A stretch of 6,612 nucleotides of DNA from JABDBK01 sp964453575 (GCA_964453575.1 CAYVRW010000112.1:1-6612), one strand, 5' to 3'; counted from the first letter of the stretch, positions 1-6,096 are shown. Notes: generated from the sequence alone by a model not told the origin. Program-made: numbers and translations.

Positions 1-149
1 GACCTGATTTTGAAATTTTACCGTTAAAAATATACTCCATGGTACGTTTAGGTGTTAAACCTGAAATCAATGCCTTATGCGCGATCACTTTTGCCTTAAC
101 ATTATTTTTAATCATTTGTTCACGATGGATACTCAGGAAAAAACCATGA
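1..149 (+). CDS. potC: PotC-like spermidine/putrescine ABC transporter permease, C-terminal end (partial)
   Basis: This is the last 48 codons of an inner-membrane permease of the polyamine ABC transporter, read in frame from position 3 and ending with TGA at 147-149; the rest lies before the window. The visible protein contains ILPLKIYSMVRLGVKPEINA, which matches the characteristic PotC ending in which a coupling segment (ILPLKIYSMV..GV.PE.NA) precedes the final transmembrane helix. That helix follows here (about ALTLFLIICSRWIL), with a basic tail RKKP. The stop codon overlaps the potD start as ATGA, the usual translational coupling in potABCD operons. PotC would pair with PotB to form the membrane channel fed by PotD. 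The assignment rests on motif recall plus the potD neighbour. PotB or another polyamine permease paralogue is less likely because of the order potC-potD. Confidence 0.88.
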   Translation, partial: PDFEILPLKIYSMVRLGVKPEINALCAITFALTLFLIICSRWILRKKP

Positions 150-1180
150 CATTCATCTTACGATTCATGTTGTGTCTGCTATTTTGTATTTATGCTCCGG
201 CACATGCAGCAAAAAATGTCCTTAATATTTATGCCTGGTCGTCTGAAATACCTCCGGAAACCATAGAACAATTTGAAAAAGAAACGGGCATCAAAGTTAA
301 TTATTCGGTCTTTGATAATAATGAAATTATGTACACCAAACTACGTACGAATGCTAAAGGTTATGATATTGCTGAACCATCTACCTATTATATAGAACGC
401 ATGCGTCAGCAACATATGCTGCAAAAACTCGATAAATCCAAATTAACTCTTTATAACAACATTGATCCGTTTTTTTTAAACAGGTCTTATGATCCGGAAA
501 GTGCTTATAGCATTCCCTTCGCATGGGGTACGACGGGTATTTTTTACAATGCCGATTATTACAACGGTAATGAGATTAAAAGCTGGTCTGATTTATCACA
601 ACCCAAATTCCATAATAGTTTGATGTTTTTAGATGAAACACGCTCTGTATTTTCAAGTGCATTGCGAATGATTGGTTATTCTATTAATGATGAAAATCCA
701 GCACATCTTTATCAAGCCTATTTAAAACTCAAACACATGAGACCTAATATACGGCTTTTTAATAATGATGCGGTGATTTCACTGCTTATTGATGAAGACG
801 CCACCATTGGGATGGCCTACAGCGGTGATGTTTACGCCGCGCAACAAGAAAATCCTAAATTACAATTTGTCCATCCAGCCGATGGTTTTGAAATTTGGGT
901 AGATCATTTTGTGCTATTAAAAAATGCGCCGCATCAAGAAAACGCTTATCAATTTTTTAATTTTTTATTGCGGCCTGATGTTGCGCGAGCTATTAGTTTA
1001 AATACCCATTATTCAACAACTAATCTTGCCGCCAAAAATAATTTGCCGGAGGCAACTAAAAATAATCCTATTCTCTACCCTTCTTATGCCATTTTGGCAC
1101 GAGGAGAAATTCAATGTGATAATAAAAATTCTGCTGTGTTAGTAGAAAAATATTGGGAATGGTTGAAGATGGGAGTTTAA
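146..1180 (+). CDS. potD: Polyamine (spermidine/putrescine) ABC transporter periplasmic substrate-binding protein
   Basis: This is the periplasmic receptor that delivers spermidine and/or putrescine to the PotABC importer. I chose the ATG at 146 rather than the in-frame ATG at 77. It overlaps the potC stop (ATGA), has AGGA at 135-138 seven bases upstream, and begins directly with a signal peptide (basic start, hydrophobic residues 8-17, cleavage near AHA at 19-21). The 344-residue product is close to the 348 of E. coli PotD. It aligns along its length: YAWSSEIPP (29-37), EPSTYY (77-82), SIPFAWGTTGI (122-132), FLLRPDVA (273-280), NLAAK (293-297). Ligand-pocket positions known from E. coli PotD that are kept include W31, S79, Y81, W251, D253, Y289 and Q323. 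Positions equivalent to D168, E171 and W229 appear to be E164, S167 and Y225, so substrate preference may differ. It ends tail to tail with the next gene, with no terminator between them. Confidence 0.93.
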   Translation: MTFILRFMLCLLFCIYAPAHAAKNVLNIYAWSSEIPPETIEQFEKETGIKVNYSVFDNNEIMYTKLRTNAKGYDIAEPSTYYIERMRQQHMLQKLDKSKLTLYNNIDPFFLNRSYDPESAYSIPFAWGTTGIFYNADYYNGNEIKSWSDLSQPKFHNSLMFLDETRSVFSSALRMIGYSINDENPAHLYQAYLKLKHMRPNIRLFNNDAVISLLIDEDATIGMAYSGDVYAAQQENPKLQFVHPADGFEIWVDHFVLLKNAPHQENAYQFFNFLLRPDVARAISLNTHYSTTNLAAKNNLPEATKNNPILYPSYAILARGEIQCDNKNSAVLVEKYWEWLKMGV

Positions 1181-1623
1181 CTACTACTCACCTTCATCAT
1201 CACATACGGATTATAAGCCTCAGTTTTAAACCCATACTTCTGATAAAGCCCATGCGCATCTTCCGTCATCAAGAACCAACGGAATATGCCTTGCAAATAA
1301 TAATGCTCAAACACATACTTCATCAAAGCTTTGCCTATACCTTTCTTCCTGTGTTCTTCATCTACAAACACATCCCACAATGAAGCAAATTCAGAATAAT
1401 CCGTAATCACTCGAGAAAAGCCAACTTGTTTACCTTCATGCATCACCGCAAAACAAACCGAGTTTTTAATAATATAAGGAAAACGTTCTGGCGGCAGCCC
1501 CATGGAATAACGCGAAGGCGTACATAATAAATTGTAAATGTATTGCAGATCTAACTTTTTTTTATTTGCGGTGAGCGTATATTCACCAAACATGGCATCG
1601 GGATAAGTTTGTTTATATGTCAT
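1177..1623 (-). CDS. GNAT family N-acetyltransferase
   Basis: This is a small cytoplasmic acetyl-CoA-dependent acetyltransferase of 148 residues, a normal single-domain GNAT length. The acetyl-CoA binding motif A is clear: DVFVDEEHRKKGIGKAL (84-100) has the R-x-x-G-x-G pyrophosphate loop at R92-G97, following the beta strand DVFV. The segment GFSRVITDYSEFASLWDVFV and the C-terminal LMTEDAHGLYQKYGF (118-132) place it in a widespread uncharacterised GNAT subfamily whose members share the pattern DAHGLY.K.GF. The substrate is unknown, and no tailoring context is present. The start at 1623 is supported by AGGA in the leader about seven bases upstream on the minus strand and by a TATAAT at 1684-1689 (read on the minus strand). 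Its TAA overlaps the potD TAA in antiparallel fashion (TTAA, 1177-1180). Confidence 0.9.
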   Translation of the reverse strand: MTYKQTYPDAMFGEYTLTANKKKLDLQYIYNLLCTPSRYSMGLPPERFPYIIKNSVCFAVMHEGKQVGFSRVITDYSEFASLWDVFVDEEHRKKGIGKALMKYVFEHYYLQGIFRWFLMTEDAHGLYQKYGFKTEAYNPYVMMKVSSS

Positions 1624-1656
1624 ATATTTTCCTTATGCGCCCATAATGTTCTTATT

Positions 1657-1698
1657 TTGGACATTTGTTACTAGCAAATTAGCATTATACAGTATAGA
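1657..1698. promoter_or_regulatory. Divergent promoter region between the GNAT gene and the lipoprotein gene
   Basis: The 119-bp gap 1624-1742 must drive both genes. On the minus strand there is a perfect TATAAT (plus-strand 1684-1689), with no good -35 box but well placed for a leader of about 54 bases. On the plus strand TTGGAC (1657-1662) precedes a weak TAGCAT (1680-1685) by 17 bases, and TATAGA (1693-1698) is an alternative -10. The two candidate promoters overlap, so transcription in the two directions may interfere. The plus-strand assignment is weak. Confidence 0.4.
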
Positions 1699-1742
1699 AT
1701 ATCCCGCTGTTTTAAGTAACCCATGAGTGGAGTAATAAATTT

Positions 1743-2201
1743 ATGAAAAAGTTAGTTACATTATTTATATGTCTTTTCGCATCGCTAGGCTTAGTTGCTT
1801 GCGCTGATATGTCAAAACAAGATGTCGGAACCGTATCCGGCGCAGTCGCTGGCGGCTTATTGGGCAGCCAATTTGGCGGCGGCGGCGGTAAATTAGTCGC
1901 AGTCGGTCTTGGTACCATGGCAGGCGCATTTTTAGGCGGCTCTATTGGTAAATCCATGGATGATGTGGACAGAATGAAAATGGAACGCGCTTTAGAAGCC
2001 AATTCAGTCGGTCAACCTGCTTACTGGCAAAACAGTAAAACAGGCACGAATTATACCGTGGTTCCTGTTCGCAATGTGACCCATCAAGGTAATAAATATT
2101 GCCGTGAATACCGTACGACTGCGGTGATCGGCGGCAAATCTGAGCAAGTTTATGGCAAAGCATGCCGTCAGCCAGATGGTTCGTGGAAGATAGTCAGTTA
2201 A
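1743..2201 (+). CDS. 17 kDa surface antigen / glycine-zipper outer-membrane lipoprotein
   Basis: This is a 152-residue lipoprotein of the rickettsial 17 kDa antigen-like family. The N-terminus is a type II signal peptide with lipobox LVAC (17-20), so C20 would be lipidated. Position +2 is Ala, not Asp, which predicts sorting to the outer membrane. Residues about 29-71 are a glycine zipper (GTVSGAVAGGLLGSQF, then five Gly, then GLGTMAGAFLGGSIGK) of the type that packs into membranes. The C-terminal domain (about 93-152) has the family signature REYRTTAVIGG...VYGKACRQPDGSWKIV, with C120 and C141 as a possible disulfide pair. The start is supported by GTGGAG at 1727-1732, ten bases upstream. It is monocistronic, between a divergent promoter and a strong palindrome. 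Members are linked to envelope integrity, but the exact role here is unknown. Confidence 0.9.
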   Translation: MKKLVTLFICLFASLGLVACADMSKQDVGTVSGAVAGGLLGSQFGGGGGKLVAVGLGTMAGAFLGGSIGKSMDDVDRMKMERALEANSVGQPAYWQNSKTGTNYTVVPVRNVTHQGNKYCREYRTTAVIGGKSEQVYGKACRQPDGSWKIVS

Positions 2202-2222
2202 AAATTTTTACACCATCCTTTC

Positions 2223-2251
2223 TGTCATGCCAGCTTTTAGCTGGCATGACA
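2223..2251 (+). terminator. Perfect 13-bp hairpin with downstream T-rich run, probable terminator / dispersed palindrome
   Basis: TGTCATGCCAGCT, a TTT loop, and AGCTGGCATGACA form a perfect 13-bp stem with a 3-base loop, 21 bases after the lipoprotein stop. The downstream DNA (2252-2268) is T-rich but not a clean T tract (ctctctttatttttctt). It can act as an intrinsic terminator for the lipoprotein gene. The sequence also resembles the small GTCATGCC-type palindromes scattered between genes in many bacterial genomes, so it may be a repeat that happens to terminate transcription. Confidence 0.65.
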
Positions 2252-2294
2252 CTCTCTTTATTTTTCTTGTCTAGCTCATCCGTTCGTTCTCTTT

Positions 2295-2333
2295 TATAAT
2301 CCTCTAACACTTCTCCTCCCTATTTTCAAAGGA
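2295..2333 (+). promoter_or_regulatory. Candidate -10 box and ribosome binding site for the garR-like/radA operon
   Basis: A perfect TATAAT lies at 2295-2300, 42 bases before the reductase start, and AAAGGA lies at 2328-2333 with an 8-base spacer. No convincing -35 is present at 16-18 bases; the closest TTG-containing hexamer (TTGTCT, 2267-2272) is 22 bases away. The promoter is therefore probable but incomplete. It would drive both the reductase gene and radA. Confidence 0.45.
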
Positions 2334-2341
2334 TAATTTTT

Positions 2342-3205
2342 ATGCAAAACATAGGTTTCATAGGCATAGGCATTATGGGCAAACCCATGGCGCTTAATTT
2401 GCTTCATGCGGGTTATAAAGTTGCCATTTATGCAAGACGTCCTGAGGTCGCGGATCCTTTAGTTAAAGCAGGCGCGAAGGCCTATAGTTCTCCTAAAGAA
2501 TTAGCCTCGCATGCAGAGGTTATTATTACCATGGTGCCCGCCACCAAAGATGTGGAAGATGTTTTATTAGGTGAAGATGGCGTAGTCCACACGGCAAAAC
2601 CTGGCACTATTGTCATAGACATGAGCACTATTTCTGCCAATGCCACACAGAAAATCGCGGCTGAACTCGCGAAACATAATATAGACATGCTAGATGCGCC
2701 GGTATCAGGCGGTGAGCAAGGGGCTATCAGTGGGGAATTATCGATTATGGTCGGCGGCAAAACAGATGTGCTAGAAAAAGCTAGGCCCATTTTTGATGTG
2801 TTAGGAAAACAATTTGTCCATATTGGCGGTAACGGCGCAGGACAGGTGGCTAAAGCATGCAATCAAATCATTATCGCCGAAACCATTGTGGCCGTGGATG
2901 AAGCCATGCGTTTAGCCAAAAAATCCGGGGTTAATCCTCTGAAAGTACGTGAAGCGTTGTTGGGCGGTTTTGCCAGCAGCCGAGTGCTTGAAGTGCATGG
3001 TAAACGTATGCTAGATAATAATTATGCGCCCGGATTTAAAAGTCATTTGCATCGTAAAGACATGCATCTAGCCTTAGATCAAGCTGATGAAGTCCATGTG
3101 GACTTGCCTTCGGCGAAATATGCTGCTGAAAAACTCGATGCTTTAGTCATGAAAGGTCATAGCGAACTCGATTCTTCTGCCATTCACTTACTCACTGAGG
3201 AATAA
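2342..3205 (+). CDS. garR: NAD(P)-dependent beta-hydroxyacid dehydrogenase, 2-hydroxy-3-oxopropionate (tartronate semialdehyde) reductase type
   Basis: This is a cytosolic oxidoreductase of the 3-hydroxyisobutyrate/6-phosphogluconate dehydrogenase superfamily; 287 residues is close to the family norm of about 290-300. The N-terminal Rossmann fold begins with GFIGIGIMGKPMA (5-17, GxGxxG). Arginines R32-R33 after the second strand suit NADPH. The substrate loop DAPVSGGEQGAISGELSIMV (118-137) is of the GarR/GlxR kind rather than the HIBADH kind. K171 with N174 (GQVAKACNQ) gives the catalytic lysine, and K239-D240 (HRKDM) complete the site. In the GarR role it reduces tartronate semialdehyde to D-glycerate. 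No glucarate or glyoxylate pathway genes are in view, so succinic semialdehyde or a related aldehyde is also possible. The stop lies one base before the radA start, implying one transcript. Confidence 0.85.
   Translation: MQNIGFIGIGIMGKPMALNLLHAGYKVAIYARRPEVADPLVKAGAKAYSSPKELASHAEVIITMVPATKDVEDVLLGEDGVVHTAKPGTIVIDMSTISANATQKIAAELAKHNIDMLDAPVSGGEQGAISGELSIMVGGKTDVLEKARPIFDVLGKQFVHIGGNGAGQVAKACNQIIIAETIVAVDEAMRLAKKSGVNPLKVREALLGGFASSRVLEVHGKRMLDNNYAPGFKSHLHRKDMHLALDQADEVHVDLPSAKYAAEKLDALVMKGHSELDSSAIHLLTEE
3197..3201 (+). promoter_or_regulatory. radA ribosome binding site embedded in the end of the reductase gene
   Basis: GAGGA lies inside the last codons of the upstream reductase gene, five bases before the radA ATG at 3207. 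The upstream TAA (3203-3205) is between them, so ribosomes finishing the reductase would disrupt or feed this site. This is the sequence basis for treating the two genes as translationally coupled. Confidence 0.75.
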
Positions 3206-3206
3206 G

Positions 3207-4592
3207 ATGACAAAAACCAAAACTACCCATGTTTGCCAAGATTGTGGTGCGCAATATCCTAAATGGTCAGGCCAATGTTTAGGCTGCGGCACATGGAATA
3301 GTTTAATCGAAGAAATAACGCAAGTGACACGTCACCCTCGCCATCAAGGTTATGCTGGTGTTTTACCTGCTATGACGACCATGGTTGACGTGACACTACA
3401 AGATGAAGCACGTCTTGTGACGGGTTTAAAAGAACTCGATCGTGTACTCGGCGGAGGTTTAGTTTTTGGATCAGTCGTATTAATTGGCGGTGATCCAGGA
3501 ATAGGAAAATCAACATTACTCTTACAAACGTTGTGTTACCTCAGTCAACAGCAAAAAGTTTTATATGTAACCGGTGAAGAATCATTGCAGCAAGTCACAT
3601 TGCGCGCACGGCGTTTGGGATTACCGGAAGATAAATTATTATTGTTAGCAGATACCAATGTTGAACGTATTATAAAGTGTGCGCAACAAGAAAAACCTAG
3701 CGTCATTGTTATTGACTCGATTCAAACGGTTCATACCGAACTTTTACAATCTGCACCAGGCGCCGTCGGTCAAGTACGTGAAAGCGCTGCGCAACTCGTA
3801 TCATTCGCCAAACAAACGCATATCGCTTTATTTTTAGTAGGGCATGTTACTAAAGAAGGCATGCTTGCCGGTCCGCGTGTCTTAGAACATATGGTGGATT
3901 GTGTTTTGTATTTCGAAGGCGAGTCAGACAGTCGTTATCGCATGATTCGTGCGGTTAAAAATCGTTTTGGTGCGGTGAATGAACTCGGTATTTTTGCGAT
4001 GACAGATAAAGGTTTGCGGGAAGTCAGCAATCCTTCTGCGATTTTTTTATCGCGTTATGATCATCCTGTACCCGGCAGTGTCATCATGGCAACCAAAGAA
4101 GGCAATAGACCCATGTTAGTGGAAGTGCAAGCACTCGTCGATCAAAGTCATGCCGCAAATCCAAGACGTGTTTGTGTAGGCTTAGATCCGCAACGTTTAG
4201 CGATGCTGCTTGCCGTGCTGCATAAACACAGCGGTGTGGCAAGTTATGATCAAGATGTCTTTGTCAATGCCGTCGGCGGCGTCAGAATTACTGAAACCGG
4301 CGCTGATCTTGCTTTATTAATGGCAGTATTGTCCAGTTTGCGCAACCGCGCTGTTCCGCATGACACGATTATTTTCGGTGAAGTCGGTTTAGCAGGCGAA
4401 ATAAGACCGGTGCAAGGTGGTCAAGAACGTTTGCGCGAAGCGGCTAAACATGGTTTCAAAATAGCTATCGTCCCTCATGCCAATGCACCAAAAGAAACTA
4501 TAGGCGACATGAAAGTATTTGCCGTGCAATCGTTACAAGAAGCAGTTGATCATTTTAAAAGTATTAGTCAAATGAGTAAGGAAACCGCGTGA
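3207..4592 (+). CDS. radA: DNA repair protein RadA (Sms), recombination branch-migration ATPase
   Basis: RadA is a RecA-related hexameric motor that works with RecA in recombinational repair by driving branch migration of recombination intermediates. At 461 residues it is full length (E. coli about 460). Seen in order: a zinc finger with C10, C13, C24 and C27; Walker A GGDPGIGKS (94-102); Walker B VIVID (166-170); the RadA signature KNRFG (251-255); and a C-terminal Lon-protease-like domain with GEVGLAGEIRPVQGGQERL (391-409). No key residue is missing. It follows the reductase gene by one base and faces the PLD gene with a 5-bp gap. The C-terminal tail (about 440-461) is unusual: a diverged second copy of the bases encoding it lies 1.57 kb downstream, so this tail may have been brought in by an insertion that replaced the original ending. 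Confidence 0.98.
   Translation: MTKTKTTHVCQDCGAQYPKWSGQCLGCGTWNSLIEEITQVTRHPRHQGYAGVLPAMTTMVDVTLQDEARLVTGLKELDRVLGGGLVFGSVVLIGGDPGIGKSTLLLQTLCYLSQQQKVLYVTGEESLQQVTLRARRLGLPEDKLLLLADTNVERIIKCAQQEKPSVIVIDSIQTVHTELLQSAPGAVGQVRESAAQLVSFAKQTHIALFLVGHVTKEGMLAGPRVLEHMVDCVLYFEGESDSRYRMIRAVKNRFGAVNELGIFAMTDKGLREVSNPSAIFLSRYDHPVPGSVIMATKEGNRPMLVEVQALVDQSHAANPRRVCVGLDPQRLAMLLAVLHKHSGVASYDQDVFVNAVGGVRITETGADLALLMAVLSSLRNRAVPHDTIIFGEVGLAGEIRPVQGGQERLREAAKHGFKIAIVPHANAPKETIGDMKVFAVQSLQEAVDHFKSISQMSKETA
4524..4587 (+). repeat. Direct repeat, left copy (functional radA 3' end; attL-like)
   Basis: These 64 bp encode the radA C-terminal segment VQSLQEAVDHF...KETA. They match 6090-6158 in the same orientation at 54 of 64 positions (14/17 before and 40/47 after a 5-bp gap). 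Identical blocks include gatcattttaaaa (4548-4560) and gagtaaggaaaccg (4574-4587). Homology stops on the left at about 4524, and on the right just before the radA stop, where the two copies end differently. Confidence 0.9.
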
Positions 4593-4597
4593 TTTTC

Positions 4598-5953
4598 TTA
4601 GTATCGATAACGACTTTTGACTGGTGAATCTTGAAGATCACTTGTAGCTGATACACCTTGAGAAAATGCTCCCGCAAATAATTTTTGTGTTGAGTTTTTT
4701 GCAAAGTTACTATCATCGATCACAACATTTGTTTCATGGCAATTATAGATACTTACTTTGTCTAGATTCGCCGACCCAAATATAGTCACTTGATCATCAG
4801 CACACATGTATTTCATATGCATGACAGAAACCTCTCCTTGTTCATTACGTAATTTACCATCACGAGCATACCATTTTATTTGAATACGGTTTTGTTTTTC
4901 TGGATCAATGAGCTGCATTAATTTTTTTACTGCCCATGCATTTGTTCCACCATAGACACACTCTCTTGAGTCATTGAAATTTTTACTTAACAATAATTCA
5001 ATGGTGCCATTTTTCAAATTGATAAAATCGGCTAGCTCTTGAATGTACTTTATAATGTTTAAATTAGGTGTTGTTATACGAATGGTTTTTTTTGCATTTT
5101 TTAATATTGCTAAGAAAGCATTATTAACAGGATCTGCAGGAGGATTTTTAGTGTTCTCAAAAAATCCATAGGCATTTACAGGCCTTAGTTTGCTTGCTAC
5201 ATAAAGCATAGGTACCTGATTTTCTGATTTTTTTGGATTTTTTTTAAGAGTTAAATCAGGCAGGTAGGGTGTTATTTCTTCTTCATTAGCATTGGTTCGA
5301 TGATCCCACATATATTTAAATGATTCAAAGGCAGCTAATGCAACCGGGCCATGCAAAAGCAAGCCAGCATCGTAATTAGGATTCGTGCCATAATTTGAAA
5401 ATTGAAAATTTGCGCCGCTTAATATTAACGTATCAGAATCAACGAGCACTACTTTTGCATGTGAGGAATCAAGGTTATTATGTCTATGTACGCCAACATG
5501 AATTTTGATATTGTCTGGTAAATCACCTAATCCTAAACTATTAGGATCGTGCGGTACCCGATGCGGATATTGCCAATTATAAAGAACTTCAGCCGCACTA
5601 CCTCGTTCATCTATGTAAATAAAAACATGTATATTTGGATTTTCTCCATGTTTTAATTTTTTTAATTTATTTTTACTAGCCTCACATAATGCTTGTCTTA
5701 GATCGTTAATGAACGGAATATTTTTCTCCCACACAAAAGTTTGGATAATAACCTGCTTTTTCGCGTGTTTAACATTTTTAAGTATCATGTCAAAGATTTG
5801 TTTTCTATCTATGGCGATCTCAGTCAAGGAATTATCATTTAAGCTAAGGACATTTCTTTTGCTGATAAGATTATGATCAATGATGCCATCCATACTTTTG
5901 ATCACTTTTCTCATTAAAGGAGATAACTTTTTTTTGATCAAATGACTGCGCAT
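4598..5953 (-). CDS. Phospholipase D superfamily protein with two HKD motifs
   Basis: This 451-residue protein belongs to the PLD superfamily, which includes phospholipases, cardiolipin synthases and some nucleases. Both catalytic motifs are intact. The first is H165-x-K167-x4-D172 followed by SGAN (179-182), where most members have GSxN. The second is H379-x-K381-x4-D386 followed by GSANLD (393-398). Each sits in one half of the protein, giving the usual pseudo-dimer with one active site. Unlike cardiolipin synthase, it has no N-terminal transmembrane helices or Sec signal; the N-terminus is basic (MRSHLIKKKL). It is therefore cytosolic or exported by a signal-independent system. The start is supported by GAGG on the minus strand (plus-strand 5961-5964) seven bases upstream. 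It is a single gene with its own promoter, low G+C, inside the inserted segment. Substrate (lipid or nucleic acid) cannot be decided; a secreted effector role is possible but unproven. Confidence 0.88.
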   Translation of the reverse strand: MRSHLIKKKLSPLMRKVIKSMDGIIDHNLISKRNVLSLNDNSLTEIAIDRKQIFDMILKNVKHAKKQVIIQTFVWEKNIPFINDLRQALCEASKNKLKKLKHGENPNIHVFIYIDERGSAAEVLYNWQYPHRVPHDPNSLGLGDLPDNIKIHVGVHRHNNLDSSHAKVVLVDSDTLILSGANFQFSNYGTNPNYDAGLLLHGPVALAAFESFKYMWDHRTNANEEEITPYLPDLTLKKNPKKSENQVPMLYVASKLRPVNAYGFFENTKNPPADPVNNAFLAILKNAKKTIRITTPNLNIIKYIQELADFINLKNGTIELLLSKNFNDSRECVYGGTNAWAVKKLMQLIDPEKQNRIQIKWYARDGKLRNEQGEVSVMHMKYMCADDQVTIFGSANLDKVSIYNCHETNVVIDDSNFAKNSTQKLFAGAFSQGVSATSDLQDSPVKSRYRY

Positions 5954-5988
5954 AGATATACCTCGATATTAAATTAATCTAATCGTGT

Positions 5989-6017
5989 AATATACTATTG
6001 ATCAATATTTATGTCAA
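5989..6017 (-). promoter_or_regulatory. Near-consensus sigma-70 promoter of the PLD gene
   Basis: Read on the minus strand, TTGACA (plus 6012-6017) and TATATT (plus 5989-5994) are separated by exactly 17 bases. That is a perfect -35 and a 5/6 -10. Transcription would start near 5982, giving a leader of about 28 bases with the GAGG ribosome binding site. It is the strongest promoter-like sequence I found in the window. Confidence 0.8.
5996..6007. promoter_or_regulatory. Palindromic operator candidate inside the PLD promoter spacer
   Basis: TATTGATCAATA is a perfect 12-bp palindrome lying wholly between the -35 and -10 boxes. A dimeric regulator bound there would block RNA polymerase. No regulator gene is present in the window, and an AT-rich palindrome can arise by chance. 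Confidence 0.45.
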
Positions 6018-6064
6018 TTTAGCGAAATAGGTAAACTTATGATTAGTGAGCTGAAATATAGTTT

Positions 6065-6090
6065 CTGTTGTTTAAAAAAATAAACAACAG
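6065..6090. repeat. Perfect 10-bp inverted repeat at the right edge of the inserted segment
   Basis: CTGTTGTTTA and TAAACAACAG flank six A residues. Neither side is followed by a T tract, so it is not a standard intrinsic terminator. It ends exactly where similarity to the radA tail begins (6090). It also overlaps the -35 and spacer of the candidate DUF2147 promoter, so it could be a recombinase binding site, an operator, or a hairpin. Confidence 0.6.
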
Positions 6091-6096
6091 TACAAT
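6068..6096 (+). promoter_or_regulatory. Candidate promoter for the DUF2147 gene
   Basis: TTGTTT (6068-6073), a 17-base spacer and TACAAT (6091-6096; 5/6 to consensus) would give a start near 6103 and a leader of about 57 bases. The -35 lies in the inserted DNA and the -10 in the relict radA tail, so the insertion itself may have built this promoter. The -35 is weak (3/6). Confidence 0.35.

Larger units (their letters stand above)
4588..6089. mobile_element. Putative inserted segment (about 1.5 kb) carrying the PLD gene, integrated at the radA 3' end
   Basis: The segment is defined by the flanking direct copies of the radA tail. It contains one gene, on the strand opposite to radA and the DUF2147 gene, with its own promoter, and a perfect inverted repeat at its right edge (6065-6090). 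It is much more AT-rich than radA: hand counts in 60-base lines give 19, 14 and 14 G+C at 4681, 5041 and 5641, against 29 and 30 at 3841 and 4201 in radA. No integrase, transposase or terminal inverted repeats are visible. The mechanism and exact borders are therefore inferred. A non-autonomous or decayed integrative element is the favoured model, and homologous exchange with a related genome is the alternative. Confidence 0.6.

Noticed and set aside
77..145. Upstream in-frame ATG at 77 extending potD by 23 residues
   Set aside because: This stretch is the potC coding end in another frame. The extension would bury the signal peptide, and the ATG at 146 has a good ribosome binding site and the ATGA overlap.
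1153..1383. Plus-strand open frame of 76 codons
   Set aside because: It lies antisense over the GNAT gene, has no recognisable domain, and is explained as a shadow of that gene.
1712..2002. Minus-strand open frame of 96 codons
   Set aside because: It is Pro/Ala/Thr-rich because it reads the glycine-zipper codons of the lipoprotein gene backwards; not a gene.
1942..2163. Minus-strand open frame of 73 codons
   Set aside because: It lies antisense within the lipoprotein gene, with no family resemblance or ribosome binding site.
2482..2862. Minus-strand open frame of 126 codons
   Set aside because: It is entirely inside the well-supported reductase gene; its low-complexity composition reflects the opposite strand.
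4593..4597. Bidirectional terminator between radA and the PLD gene
   Set aside because: Only five bases separate the stops and no hairpin is visible there.
6065..6090. Inverted repeat as a Rho-independent terminator
   Set aside because: The stem is AT-rich and no T tract follows on either strand; it also sits upstream of both adjacent genes.
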